Assembly (NCBI GenBank): GCA_002702705.1
Contig: PABH01000055.1
Location: forward strand, 62,001 to 126,000
Direction of reading: 5' to 3'
Source: Anaerolineaceae bacterium
GTDB lineage: Bacteria > Chloroflexota > Anaerolineae > Anaerolineales > Anaerolineaceae
Length of the DNA: 64,000 bases
The notes below the pieces were generated by a model. The model was not told where the DNA came from. It did not search any database and saw only the letters and a program-made list of their open reading frames with translations. Below, one piece after another: positions 8,507 through 17,085 of the stretch. Numbering within the stretch: the first letter of the stretch is position 1; each line of letters starts with the position of its first letter. A program made the position numbers and the translations under genes.

Positions 8507-9831
8507 GGCTCGCTGAAATCAAAGTCCGGAAGGTCGCTCTCAATATTACGAACAGCTGATGAGGCGAATCCGACAATGGCAGTTAAAAAACCAAACAGAC
8601 AAGTAATTAAAAACATAAATCCCATTCCAGCACCAGGTCCGCTGCCAACAATTGGAGAAAACCAATTAAAAAATGGACTCGGTTGTTTAAATAAAGGTTC
8701 AAATACATTATCAGCCAGCCAACCTCCAAGAAGAAAACCGATGGGCATAACAGCGGTTTGCCCCATGCTGCGGAGGGCAAATACTCTGCCTTGCATATCC
8801 GGAGGAACTTTTAGCTGCCAAATCGCTAAACTGTTACTATTAATGAGGGGTATAAAAATTGTTGAAACAAATGCACCAATACTCCATATGATAATGTTTT
8901 GTCCGGTTGCAAATAAAAAATCGCCAAATAAAAAGGATGCTCCAGTGGCAAATAAAAAACCGTAAACTTTCTTTTTCGGGCCTCCCCAAATGGCAAGAAT
9001 GATTCCGCCAATCAGACCACCAATCCCTAAAAACCCTTGAACGGTACCTAGGGCAAATTGATCTCCACCAGTACGTGCTAAGATCAAAGCAGGGAGAATA
9101 CAAAAATAGGTTAAAGCAGCAAAAAAATTGATATTTAAATATACCAATAAGATAGCCAGCAAACCTTTTCGATCTTTTATAAAACGAGCGGCTTCCGAAT
9201 TTTCATTCCACCAACCTGAGATTGATAAGTGACTCAATTGTCTTGATTTCAATTGTGGGATGCGAATGAATAAGAGGGTTAACATTGCAATTAAGAAAGT
9301 AACAATATCAACAGCAAAAATCGTTGATAAATTCGACATTGAGAGTAATAATCCCCCAAAGATAGGGGCAAAAATTTTGGCGGCATCATTCGCTATTGAG
9401 AATAAACTATTTGCTCTCGTGTAATCTTTTTTATTAACCAACAAGGTAATGCTGGCATTAAATGCAGGGATTTGGAATGCCTCCAAAACCGAAGTTAACC
9501 CTTCTGCCAGGAAAAGATGCCAAATCGCTAAATTTCCAGTTAAAAATTGAATCAACATGAATATGGTGATAAAACCTGCTAAACCATCTGTAATAATCAG
9601 AATTTTACGGCGATCCCAACGGTCAATTAATACTCCGGCAATAGGACTTGTAAGGATATAGGGCACATATCCAAAAAATCCCAACCACCCTAAAGTCATC
9701 ACCGTATTTGTTTGTTGATAAGCCCAAACGATCACTGCAAAGCGAGTCATTGCGGTTCCAAATAATGAAACCAACTGTCCGATCCAAATGGTATAAAAAA
9801 CTGATAATTTTTTTGTTGTCGAATTATTCAT
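8479..9831 (-). CDS. MFS drug exporter, Mef/DHA3-like
   Basis: Inner-membrane major facilitator of 450 residues with about 12 predicted helices. The N-terminal region, with FYTIWIGQLVSLFG, a G-x-L-x-D-R-x-D-R-R-K loop (GVLIDRWDRRKIL) and FQIPAFNASITLLV, resembles macrolide-efflux MFS proteins of the Mef type as I recall them. Its substrate is not known. The start ATG is preceded by GAGGA and, only about 20 bases further up, by an intrinsic terminator hairpin, so expression is probably controlled by readthrough (see the leader features). Confidence 0.85.
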   Translation of the reverse strand: MNNSTTKKLSVFYTIWIGQLVSLFGTAMTRFAVIVWAYQQTNTVMTLGWLGFFGYVPYILTSPIAGVLIDRWDRRKILIITDGLAGFITIFMLIQFLTGNLAIWHLFLAEGLTSVLEAFQIPAFNASITLLVNKKDYTRANSLFSIANDAAKIFAPIFGGLLLSMSNLSTIFAVDIVTFLIAMLTLLFIRIPQLKSRQLSHLSISGWWNENSEAARFIKDRKGLLAILLVYLNINFFAALTYFCILPALILARTGGDQFALGTVQGFLGIGGLIGGIILAIWGGPKKKVYGFLFATGASFLFGDFLFATGQNIIIWSIGAFVSTIFIPLINSNSLAIWQLKVPPDMQGRVFALRSMGQTAVMPIGFLLGGWLADNVFEPLFKQPSPFFNWFSPIVGSGPGAGMGFMFLITCLFGFLTAIVGFASSAVRNIESDLPDFDFSEPIVNPISSD

Positions 9832-9848
9832 TGTTCCTCAAATATTTA

Positions 9849-9883
9849 ATAAAATAAAACAACCGCAGAACGCCTGCGGTTGT
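9849..9883 (-). terminator. Intrinsic terminator in the exporter leader
   Basis: On the minus strand a perfect 10-bp stem (arms 9883-9874 and 9868-9859, loop 9873-9869) is followed directly by TTTATTTTATT. It ends about 10 bases before the GAGGA ribosome site of the exporter. On the plus strand no T-run follows, so it acts on minus-strand transcripts. A terminator inside the 5' leader of a gene indicates attenuation. Confidence 0.7.
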
Positions 9884-9950
9884 TAATTAATCTTTGTTTG
9901 TGTTAAGTGAGTTAACACAAAAGCAGGCGTTGTTTAACATCACCTGCTTT
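9869..9950 (-). promoter_or_regulatory. Candidate transcription attenuator of the exporter (mutually exclusive hairpins)
   Basis: Three leader hairpins are seen on the minus strand: HP1 with arms 9950-9943 and 9927-9920 (8 bp), HP2 with arms 9921-9912 and 9906-9897 (10 bp, perfect), and the terminator stem 9883-9859. The strand AACGCCTGC (9931-9923), which includes part of the HP1 3' arm, is exactly complementary to GCAGGCGTT (9877-9869) in the terminator. HP1 therefore leaves the terminator intact, while blocking the HP1 5' arm would free its 3' arm to break the terminator. The short ORF at 10001-9912 runs across HP1, so a stalled ribosome could be the switch. Confidence 0.55.
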
Positions 9951-10001
9951 AACATTTGTGAATGAATCGGTAATTAGGATAAAATCAAAAAGGTTAATCA
10001 T
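9912..10001 (-). CDS. Candidate leader peptide of the exporter attenuator
   Basis: A 29-codon ORF starts with ATG at 10001 about 3 bases after the predicted transcription start and stops with TAA at 9914-9912 inside HP2. The peptide begins MINLFDFILITD and ends KQRLLLC. It has no Shine-Dalgarno site and would be read from an almost leaderless transcript. It runs over the HP1 arms, as expected for a sensing leader ORF. No homolog is known to me and translation is unproven. Confidence 0.35.
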   Translation of the reverse strand: MINLFDFILITDSFTNVKAGDVKQRLLLC

Positions 10002-10010
10002 TATGGAAAA

Positions 10011-10018
10011 ATTATACC
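10011..10018 (-). promoter_or_regulatory. Extended -10 promoter for the exporter leader
   Basis: On the minus strand the sequence TGGTATAAT contains a consensus -10 TATAAT (10016-10011) with the extended TGn element. No good -35 is visible at 16-18 bases. The predicted start is near 10004, three bases before the leader ORF. Confidence 0.55.
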
Positions 10019-10066
10019 AAAACAAATGCAAAGGTGCATAGAATGAAATGATAATTGAGAGGTGAA

Positions 10067-10456
10067 ATGTTTATAACGCATATTGCTATTTGGACGAATG
10101 AACTTGAAAAAATGAAAGAATTTTATGAGCGATATTTTGGCATGGTATGTGGGGAAAAATATCATAATCCACAGAAAAACTTCTCTTCCTATTTTTTATC
10201 CTTTTCTGATGGTGCTCAAATTGAATTAATGACAATTTATGGGTTGAAATCTCAAGATGTATCGCGGAATCCGGTTTGTGGGATTGCCCATTTCGCAATT
10301 CAAATGGAAAACCGGCAAGCAGTTGGCCAGCTCACTGAACGATTTCGATCAGATGGAATTATTATTTTTAGTGAGCCACGCTTAACAGGAGATGGTTATT
10401 ACGAAAGCTGCATTTTAGATCCTGATGGAAATCAAATTGAGTTGGTCAGTGTATAA
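10067..10456 (+). CDS. VOC/glyoxalase-family protein
   Basis: Small vicinal-oxygen-chelate protein of 129 residues with two beta-alpha-beta-beta-beta halves. Candidate metal ligands are His4 (FITHIAIW), Glu in QIELMTIY, His in GIAHFAIQ and Glu in GNQIELVSV. The last segment ILDPDGNQIEL is typical of glyoxalase I, lactoylglutathione lyase and antibiotic-resistance VOC proteins. The ATG at 10067 is chosen because GAGAGGTGA precedes it; a TTG 12 bases upstream overlaps that site. It is divergent from the exporter. Substrate unknown. Confidence 0.8.
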   Translation: MFITHIAIWTNELEKMKEFYERYFGMVCGEKYHNPQKNFSSYFLSFSDGAQIELMTIYGLKSQDVSRNPVCGIAHFAIQMENRQAVGQLTERFRSDGIIIFSEPRLTGDGYYESCILDPDGNQIELVSV

Positions 10457-10490
10457 ATTTATATCATTTTTACCTTAATTTACTTTCCTA

Positions 10491-11954
10491 TTGTATTTTG
10501 AAAACGTACAATTTAATAAATTTAAAACTTGGAAACGATCATTGAGCTCAAGTCAAAACCTCTCTCTACGTAAAAAGCTGGAACGTACCCATTTATTAAC
10601 GAGTATTTTATCTGTAGGTATCTTTGCGTTGATCATCATAATGGGATATTTTATTTACCTGCAAACTGATTTTGTAGCACGGCTAGCTGGTTTGGATGCG
10701 GCTTTTGCTGCAGATGAATTTGCTGAAATAATGTATGGTGATCCGATTACACCTGATTTAGCGAAAGATTATATTTTATCTTCAGGTATGGCACCGATCA
10801 TCGATGAGCAACAAGAAATTTATATAGACCCTGAAGATGCGGACTGGCTGGTAATTTTTGACGATAATTGGGTGGTGATGGGCAGTAACGTGGAAAAATA
10901 TTTTCCAGTGGGAAAAAGATTTAACCCTAATGAACTTATCGGTTTTAATGAGGGGCATTCTATCCATGGTACTTATGTAAGTTATGCCGCACCTGGAAAA
11001 AAAGTGCCATACCAATATGCAGCCAGCGGTGACAGCCATTATGGTTTAGCAAAAATGGTGGATTGGACTGGCAGTGATTATGGGCATATTTATCTCAGAG
11101 CTGCATTCGGATATGAATTAGTAACATCCCAAAGTGCATTGTTTTTTGTCGCTTTTTTTGTTTTTGGATCAGGTCTATCGGCTATGATTCTATCCGGGTT
11201 ATTTGGTAAACATCAAGCAAAACAAATCGGTTACCGTCTGGATGAATTATCCCAGGTCAGTGCTGCGTTGGCTGCTGGTGATTTTTCAACCAGAGCACCA
11301 GAAGACGTAGAAGATGAAATTGGCACATTGGCAAAACAAGTAAATCAGATGGCTGATCAAATCAGTGCACAGATGCAGCAATTGCAGGCTGAGATTAGTG
11401 AGCGAGAATATTTACAAAGTGAACTGGAACGGCTGGCAAGAACGGATGGATTAACAGAATTATATAACCGGCGGCACTTTTTACATCTGGCAGAATTAAT
11501 TATTTCAGAAACTGCAAAAACAAGGCTGCCAGTGAATATCATGATGATGGATCTGGACCATTTTAAACAAATTAATGATTGTTATGGACATACAGTGGGC
11601 GATAAGGTCTTAAAGGTGTTTGGAGAATATATTCAGTCAATGATGCGAAAAACCGATGTTTGTGGACGATATGGTGGAGAGGAATTTGTTTGTATTTTGC
11701 CTGGTATTAACTGCGAGCAAGGGTTTGAAATCGCCGAACGTGTTAGAGAAAATACAATCCACTTGAAAAAAGAGTTTCCGGAAATTCCACTATCGATCTC
11801 TGTTAGTATTGGGATAAGTTGTATGGATTGGAATCGGATTGATACGGTTTATGATTTAATTGATCAGGCTGACCAGGCTTTATATTTTGCCAAACAAAAC
11901 GGCAGGAACCGTACTGAAATGTATAATATCGATAACAAGAATTCTAAATCTTGA
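10491..11954 (+). CDS. Membrane diguanylate cyclase (HAMP-GGDEF)
   Basis: Signalling protein of about 487 residues predicted to make cyclic di-GMP. Order: a transmembrane helix (35-57), an extracytoplasmic sensor region (60-205), a second helix (about 207-235), a HAMP domain (about 240-295) and a GGDEF domain (about 320-480). The active site reads GGEEF and the inhibitory I-site RKTD lies five residues before it, so the enzyme should be active and feedback-inhibited. The start is uncertain: the frame opens with TTG at 10491 without a clear ribosome site, and an internal TTG is possible. It is the only c-di-GMP gene in the window. Confidence 0.88.
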   Translation: MYFENVQFNKFKTWKRSLSSSQNLSLRKKLERTHLLTSILSVGIFALIIIMGYFIYLQTDFVARLAGLDAAFAADEFAEIMYGDPITPDLAKDYILSSGMAPIIDEQQEIYIDPEDADWLVIFDDNWVVMGSNVEKYFPVGKRFNPNELIGFNEGHSIHGTYVSYAAPGKKVPYQYAASGDSHYGLAKMVDWTGSDYGHIYLRAAFGYELVTSQSALFFVAFFVFGSGLSAMILSGLFGKHQAKQIGYRLDELSQVSAALAAGDFSTRAPEDVEDEIGTLAKQVNQMADQISAQMQQLQAEISEREYLQSELERLARTDGLTELYNRRHFLHLAELIISETAKTRLPVNIMMMDLDHFKQINDCYGHTVGDKVLKVFGEYIQSMMRKTDVCGRYGGEEFVCILPGINCEQGFEIAERVRENTIHLKKEFPEIPLSISVSIGISCMDWNRIDTVYDLIDQADQALYFAKQNGRNRTEMYNIDNKNSKS

Positions 11955-12059
11955 TTTTGTTTCATTATTCATATTATTAAACCATAACCTGTTTTTATTA
12001 TGGCAATTTTCAAAGCAGATTAATGAGAATTATTACCCATAGCTCAATGAGATGATTAA

Positions 12060-12096
12060 GGGTGTCAAAAATCTGTTTTATTGATTTTTAACACCC
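12060..12096. repeat. Imperfect 14-bp inverted repeat between converging genes
   Basis: Arms 12060-12073 and 12083-12096 pair with one mismatch around a 9-base loop. The site lies in the 249-base gap between the diguanylate cyclase (plus) and the hydrogenase (minus) and may terminate either. Nothing else stands out in this gap. Confidence 0.4.
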
Positions 12097-12203
12097 ATCT
12101 ACTTCCAGAGTACAACTTTTCTGATTCTTCTACAGTTTTTATTAGAACAGATTATGAATCGTAAAAGAAATTGGATTAAATAAATTGAACATGGTATTTT
12201 GGA

Positions 12204-13979
12204 TCAGACGTTGAAAATTTTAAAATCTGCTTCTTCAACTACCTTTTTTTTATCAACCATCAAACCATGAATATGAAGTATTTCATGTGCTTTTTGGCTG
12301 CCGGCCTCACCAAGAAAACTTTGATAAAGTTCCTGAATCGCAGGATTATTGTGTGATTTTCGGACCTGTTTCGTACGATCAATTTCATATAAACCTTGAA
12401 TGCGCATCTTTATGATTTCTTCACGTTCTTCGGCGTATGGCTGACCGCCACCATTAACACATCCACCGGGGCAAGCCATAATTTCTATAATATCGTAATA
12501 CGCCTCACCGCTTTCAATTTTTTCGAGTACTTTTCGTGTGTTTCCTAAACCCGATATTACAGCTACTTTTATTTCACGTTCACCAATTTTAATTTCAGCT
12601 TCCCGAATCCCATTCATGCCACGAATGGCGGTGAAATTGACATCCTTCAATTCATTTCCGGTCATTTTTTCGTAAACTGTTCGTAATGCGGCTTCTAAAA
12701 CACCGCCGCTGCCACCAAAAATTACACCTGCTCCTGATGATTTACCTAATGGGTTGTCGAAATCTTCATCTTGAATGTGTCGTAAATCAACCGAACCCTC
12801 TTTGAACATTTTTGCGAGTTCTCTTGTGGTAATTACATAATCAACATCACGAATTCCGTATGTTTCTTCACCTGGCAGTGCTGCTTCATATTTTTTAGCT
12901 ATACATGGCATTACTGATACAACGATAATATCTTCCGGGTTAATGCCCATTTTTTCAGCATAATAGGTCTTTGTTATTGCTCCTGTCATTTGTTGAGGTG
13001 ATTTGCAACTTGAAACCATGTAATTTAAATTTGGGAAGTGGTAATTTAAGAAATTAATCCATCCAGGGCAGCAGGAGGTTAATATTGGTAATTTCTGGTT
13101 GCTTTCTAATCGTTCTATAATTTCTTTACCTTCTTCAATAATGGTTAGGTCAGCTCCAAAGGTTGTATCAAAAATGGCATTAAAACCAAGGTGTCGTAAA
13201 CCAGCTACCAATCGACCCGTTACGTCTTGTCCTACCGGCAGTCCGAATTCTTCCCCAATTGCTACCCTCACAGCTGGGGCAACTTGGACAACAACGGTTT
13301 TTTTCGGGTCAAACAACGCTCGCCATGTTTCATGGATATAACCTACACCAGTGAGCGCTGCGGTGGGACAAACACTGATACATTGTCCGCAATACACGCA
13401 ATTTGAATTAGCTACCGGCATAGATTCTGCAGGTGATACCACGGTGCTGAACCCTCGACCAAAAGCAGTTAATGCACCTACAGTCTGAACCTCATTACAC
13501 ATTGTTTCGCAGCGGCGGCACATGATACATTTATTCGGATCACGCTTGAGTGCGCCGCTTGATTTATCGATTTCGTGGTGAGAACGCTCGCCATCAAAGC
13601 GTTGTGTATTGATTCCAAATTCCCAAACCATTCTCTGTAATTCGCAGTCGGTAGATTTTGCACACAATAAGCATTCAAATGGATGGTTGGAAATAATTAA
13701 TTCCAAGTTCTTTCGGCGAGAAGAAAGTACTCGCCGGGAGTTTGTTATTATTTTCATACCTTCGTGGACTGGAGTGGCACAAGCAGGTGCCAAGTTCCTA
13801 CGGCCTTCTACTTCTACAACACATACCCGGCATGATGCTACCTGGTTTAGATAATTCATCTTTTCAAGTTTTAAATAACATAATGTTGGTATATCAATAT
13901 GAATTTGTTTTGCCGCATCTAAAATTGTGGTGCCTTCTTGTACGCTAACTGGTTTTCCATCAATCGAAATATTAATCAT
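12204..13979 (-). CDS. hydA: [FeFe]-hydrogenase catalytic subunit (HydA/HndD type)
   Basis: Large [FeFe]-hydrogenase subunit of about 591 residues. It has an N-terminal plant-type [2Fe-2S] domain, a His-Cys [4Fe-4S] region, two ferredoxin clusters (CIMCRRCETMC and CVYCGQCISVC), and a complete H-cluster with TSCCPGW, MPCIAKKYE and MACPGGCVNGGGQP, plus the C-terminal small domain. All cluster cysteines are present. The ATG at 13979 follows GGAGG by 5 bases; the upstream GTG at 13991 lies before that site and is less likely. With the two downstream-named partners it should form a trimeric, probably electron-bifurcating, enzyme using NAD(H) and ferredoxin. No HydE, HydF or HydG maturase is in the window. 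Confidence 0.93.
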   Translation of the reverse strand: MINISIDGKPVSVQEGTTILDAAKQIHIDIPTLCYLKLEKMNYLNQVASCRVCVVEVEGRRNLAPACATPVHEGMKIITNSRRVLSSRRKNLELIISNHPFECLLCAKSTDCELQRMVWEFGINTQRFDGERSHHEIDKSSGALKRDPNKCIMCRRCETMCNEVQTVGALTAFGRGFSTVVSPAESMPVANSNCVYCGQCISVCPTAALTGVGYIHETWRALFDPKKTVVVQVAPAVRVAIGEEFGLPVGQDVTGRLVAGLRHLGFNAIFDTTFGADLTIIEEGKEIIERLESNQKLPILTSCCPGWINFLNYHFPNLNYMVSSCKSPQQMTGAITKTYYAEKMGINPEDIIVVSVMPCIAKKYEAALPGEETYGIRDVDYVITTRELAKMFKEGSVDLRHIQDEDFDNPLGKSSGAGVIFGGSGGVLEAALRTVYEKMTGNELKDVNFTAIRGMNGIREAEIKIGEREIKVAVISGLGNTRKVLEKIESGEAYYDIIEIMACPGGCVNGGGQPYAEEREEIIKMRIQGLYEIDRTKQVRKSHNNPAIQELYQSFLGEAGSQKAHEILHIHGLMVDKKKVVEEADFKIFNV

Positions 13980-13990
13980 TTTGTCCTCCA

Positions 13991-15865
13991 CTAATGCCTA
14001 ATTACTGCACCAAATTTACAGCGCGTTTGACATGCACCGCACTTAATACATTTGCTCTGGTCAATGGTGTGAACCTGCTTAACTGAGCCTGAAATACAAT
14101 TAACGGGGCAATTACGGGCACATGCAGTACAACCAATACATTTTTCAGGCACGATATCATAATGTAATAGCTTCGTACATGACCCTGCAGGGCAGGATTT
14201 ATCAAATATATGTGCTTCATATTCATCCATAAAATATTTCAAGGTGCTTAACACTGGATTGGGAGAGCTTTGTCCAAGCCCACATAAAGAAGTATCCATG
14301 ATGATCTCAGCTAGTGATTGAAGTTCTTTTAAATCTTCTGCACAACCAAGCCCATCCGTAATCCTCGTTAAAATTTCCAGCATACGTTTGTTCCCTAATC
14401 GACAGGGTGCGCATCGCCCACAGGATTCTTCTACAATAAATTCAAGATAAAAACGAGCCAGGTTTACCATGCAGTCATGCTCATCCATGATGATCATTCC
14501 GCCTGAACCCATCATTGATCCAATGGATGCCAAAGATTCGTAGTCAATGGGTGTATCCAAATATTGGGCAGGAATACAACCACCGGATGGTCCCCCTGTT
14601 TGAGCCGCTTTGAATTGAGCACCGTTTTTAATTCCTCCACCAATATCAAAAATGATTTCACGTAAAGTTGTGCCCATGGGAACTTCGACGAGACCCACAT
14701 TATTAATCTTTCCTGCCAGAGCAAACACCTTCGTCCCTTTAGATGTATCTGTGCCTATTTGGTTAAACCATTCTGAGCCATGTTGGAAAATTGCTGGAAT
14801 GTTTGCTAAAGTTTCCACATTGTTTACAATCGTAGGTTTATTCCATAAACCACTTTCCGCAGGGAAGGGTGGTTTCGTTCGTGGTTCACCACGTTTGCCT
14901 TCCAATGAGTTAATGAGAGCAGTCTCTTCTCCGCAAACAAATGCACCTGCACCGAGACGAACCGCTATATCAAAATCAAAACCGGATTGAAGAATGTTTT
15001 TCCCCAAAAAACCATAAGCTCTAGCTTGTTGGATGGCGGTTTCTAAACGCTGAACAGCCAATGGGTATTCAGCGCGAATATAAACATAACCTTGATGAGC
15101 ACCAATAGCATATCCAGCAATAATCATTCCCTCGATCACGCTGTGAGAATCACCTTCCATGATTGAGCGATCCATGAAAGCGCCTGGATCACCCTCATCT
15201 GCATTACAGATAACAAATTTTTCTTCGTTATGGTAACCCCGAGCGTATGCCCATTTTTTACTGGTTAAAAATCCAGCTCCACCACGCCCCCGCAGACCCG
15301 AAGCTTCCATTTCCGCAATAACTTCTTCGGGCTTGGTTTCAGATAATATTTTTGCTAATGCTTGATAACCTTTTGTAGCAATATATTCTTCAATTACTTC
15401 TGGGTTGATTAGACCGCAATTTCTTAGGGCTACCCGTTGTTGGCGTTTGTAAAACGGAATTTCTTCTGATGTTTCAATTTTTAATTTTGTAGCGGGATCA
15501 ACATACAACAAGCGCTGAACAATTTCGCCTTTCAGGATGTGCTTCTCAAATATTTCTTCCACATCACTCTTTTTTACCTGGACATAAAACACATTTTCAG
15601 GAAAAACTTTTACAATTGGTCCTTTTTCACAAAAGCCAAAACAACCAGAAATCGTAGCTTCCACTATTTTTTCTTTTTTATGTAATGCTGCTAAGCGTTG
15701 AAATTCAGCAACGATTGCCTCTCCTTCAGAGGCATGACATCCCGTCCCACCACAAACCAAAATGCTGCAATTATTGGAATTTTCGATACCCAAACGCGAG
15801 CCAATAACTGCCTGGTGTTGCAAAAATGCAGAGCGCAAAGCTTCTTGGGTTTTAATTTCAGGCAT
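13991..15865 (-). CDS. hydB: NuoF-like flavin subunit of the [FeFe]-hydrogenase (HydB/HndC)
   Basis: Flavoprotein of 624 residues that exchanges electrons with NAD(H). The N-terminus is a thioredoxin-like [2Fe-2S] domain (CGGTGCHASEG and SGCFGFCEKGP). The core has the FMN/NADH-binding GRGGAGFLTSKKW and CNADEGDPGAFMDR motifs and the [4Fe-4S] motif ESCGRCAPCRLG. Two C-terminal ferredoxin clusters (CIGCTACARNCP and CIKCGACQTRC) complete the HydB layout. The start overlaps the end of the NuoE-like gene by eight bases and its stop is 11 bases from the hydA start. Confidence 0.93.
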   Translation of the reverse strand: MPEIKTQEALRSAFLQHQAVIGSRLGIENSNNCSILVCGGTGCHASEGEAIVAEFQRLAALHKKEKIVEATISGCFGFCEKGPIVKVFPENVFYVQVKKSDVEEIFEKHILKGEIVQRLLYVDPATKLKIETSEEIPFYKRQQRVALRNCGLINPEVIEEYIATKGYQALAKILSETKPEEVIAEMEASGLRGRGGAGFLTSKKWAYARGYHNEEKFVICNADEGDPGAFMDRSIMEGDSHSVIEGMIIAGYAIGAHQGYVYIRAEYPLAVQRLETAIQQARAYGFLGKNILQSGFDFDIAVRLGAGAFVCGEETALINSLEGKRGEPRTKPPFPAESGLWNKPTIVNNVETLANIPAIFQHGSEWFNQIGTDTSKGTKVFALAGKINNVGLVEVPMGTTLREIIFDIGGGIKNGAQFKAAQTGGPSGGCIPAQYLDTPIDYESLASIGSMMGSGGMIIMDEHDCMVNLARFYLEFIVEESCGRCAPCRLGNKRMLEILTRITDGLGCAEDLKELQSLAEIIMDTSLCGLGQSSPNPVLSTLKYFMDEYEAHIFDKSCPAGSCTKLLHYDIVPEKCIGCTACARNCPVNCISGSVKQVHTIDQSKCIKCGACQTRCKFGAVIRH

Positions 15866-16424
15866 TGATCACCTCAGCTTCTATTTTTGTTTCTTCTATC
15901 AAGAATTTTTCAATAATATCGGGCACCTGTTCAGGCTTTACTTTCCCAAATACTTTTCCATTGATTGTTACAACAGGTGCTAATCCACAAGCACCGACAC
16001 AACGTAGGCTTTCAATTGAAAATTTTTGGTCAGAAGTTACTTCACCAGTTTGAATTCCCAGTACTCGCTCAAATTCTCGTAAAACTTTATCTGCTCCATT
16101 TACATAACAAGCTGTTCCCATACAAACATTAACCTGGATCTTACCTTTTGGGGTAACGGTGAAAAAATTGTAGAAACTGATTACGCCGGAAACATCAGCA
16201 TGTGAAATGCCAAAGCGCTGTGCAATATAGATCTGTATTATTTCCGGCAGATATCCAAATAAACTTTGAGCATAGTGGAGGGTCATGATCAGTTTGTCTT
16301 TTCTACGTGGATCTTTCTGATCGATTGCCAATGTATCCAGATATGCATTTAATTTCTGGAATTGAGGATTTGTGGTTTCCCCGCAACAGGGGGATTGTGT
16401 AACAATAGTATTCACAGTATTCAC
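15858..16424 (-). CDS. hydC: NuoE-like [2Fe-2S] subunit of the [FeFe]-hydrogenase (HydC/HndA)
   Basis: Thioredoxin-fold [2Fe-2S] protein of 188 residues with cysteines in CMGTAC and CVGACG, the ligand pattern of 24-kDa NuoE/HndA subunits. A helical N-terminal part (residues 20-90) precedes the cluster domain. It completes the three-subunit hydrogenase. Only four bases separate it from the ABC transporter ATPase gene upstream, so the transporter and hydrogenase are very likely co-transcribed. Confidence 0.92.
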   Translation of the reverse strand: MNTVNTIVTQSPCCGETTNPQFQKLNAYLDTLAIDQKDPRRKDKLIMTLHYAQSLFGYLPEIIQIYIAQRFGISHADVSGVISFYNFFTVTPKGKIQVNVCMGTACYVNGADKVLREFERVLGIQTGEVTSDQKFSIESLRCVGACGLAPVVTINGKVFGKVKPEQVPDIIEKFLIEETKIEAEVINA

Positions 16425-16428
16425 CTTT

Positions 16429-17082
16429 TTAAGAAAATGTTTTTAAATAATTGTTTTTCAACTGCGGGTGAGAAAGGTTATCCTTCTCAAACACAAGTAC
16501 CGTGTCAGCCATCTGATTGATCTCTTCCATGTTATGGGAAACTAACAACAGTGTGGCATTTGCATTGAATGAACTCATGAACTGGACTATGTTTTGAACC
16601 GACTGTCTATCAATCGAGTGAAATGGTTCGTCCATAAAAATCAATTCAGGTTTTCCCAATAATGCACGGATTAATGCAGTTTTTTTCTTCATTCCACCAG
16701 AAAGCTGGTATGGATAATAGCGCGTAAAGGGAAGTAATCCGCCAACCTTAAGCCATGTTTGAAGGGCTTTTTGATCTTCCACTTGGAATGATCGTTTTTG
16801 TGCTTTATATGGGAGTAAAATATTTTCTTCTACTGTTAAGAATGGGAAAAGACGAGCTTCTTGAAACAAAAAAGCCGTGGAATTGGTGGCTATTTTAGCC
16901 GAGCCATGATCGGGTTGCTCTAAACCAGCAAAAATGCGAAGCAGTGTGGTTTTGCCAGCACCAGAACGTGCAATAATTGCAAGCCGTTCAGTTTGTTTTA
17001 GTGAGAAAGACAATTTATCAATTACAGTGCGGCTGCCAAAGGATTTGGTGAGGTTTTCAGCGATCAACATTTTCTCGGTCAT
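16429..17082 (-). CDS. ABC transporter ATPase (nitrate/sulfonate/taurine type)
   Basis: ATPase of 217 residues of the TauB/SsuB type, pairing with the permease directly upstream. Walker A SGAGKTT, signature LSGGMKKK, Walker B LIFMDEPF and the switch His in SHNMEEI are present. The family usually reads LSGGMRQR; the lysine-rich variant here is unusual but keeps the core. GGAG lies six bases before the ATG. Substrate unknown. Confidence 0.88.
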   Translation of the reverse strand: MTEKMLIAENLTKSFGSRTVIDKLSFSLKQTERLAIIARSGAGKTTLLRIFAGLEQPDHGSAKIATNSTAFLFQEARLFPFLTVEENILLPYKAQKRSFQVEDQKALQTWLKVGGLLPFTRYYPYQLSGGMKKKTALIRALLGKPELIFMDEPFHSIDRQSVQNIVQFMSSFNANATLLLVSHNMEEINQMADTVLVFEKDNLSHPQLKNNYLKTFS

Positions 17083-17085
17083 TAT

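Noticed and set aside
9859-9883. Hairpin as a plus-strand terminator
   Set aside because: No T-run follows on the plus strand and no plus-strand gene ends there; the T-run is on the minus strand.
12060-12096. Inverted repeat as a tRNA or small RNA
   Set aside because: Too short and without cloverleaf features; a terminator-like hairpin is the simpler reading.
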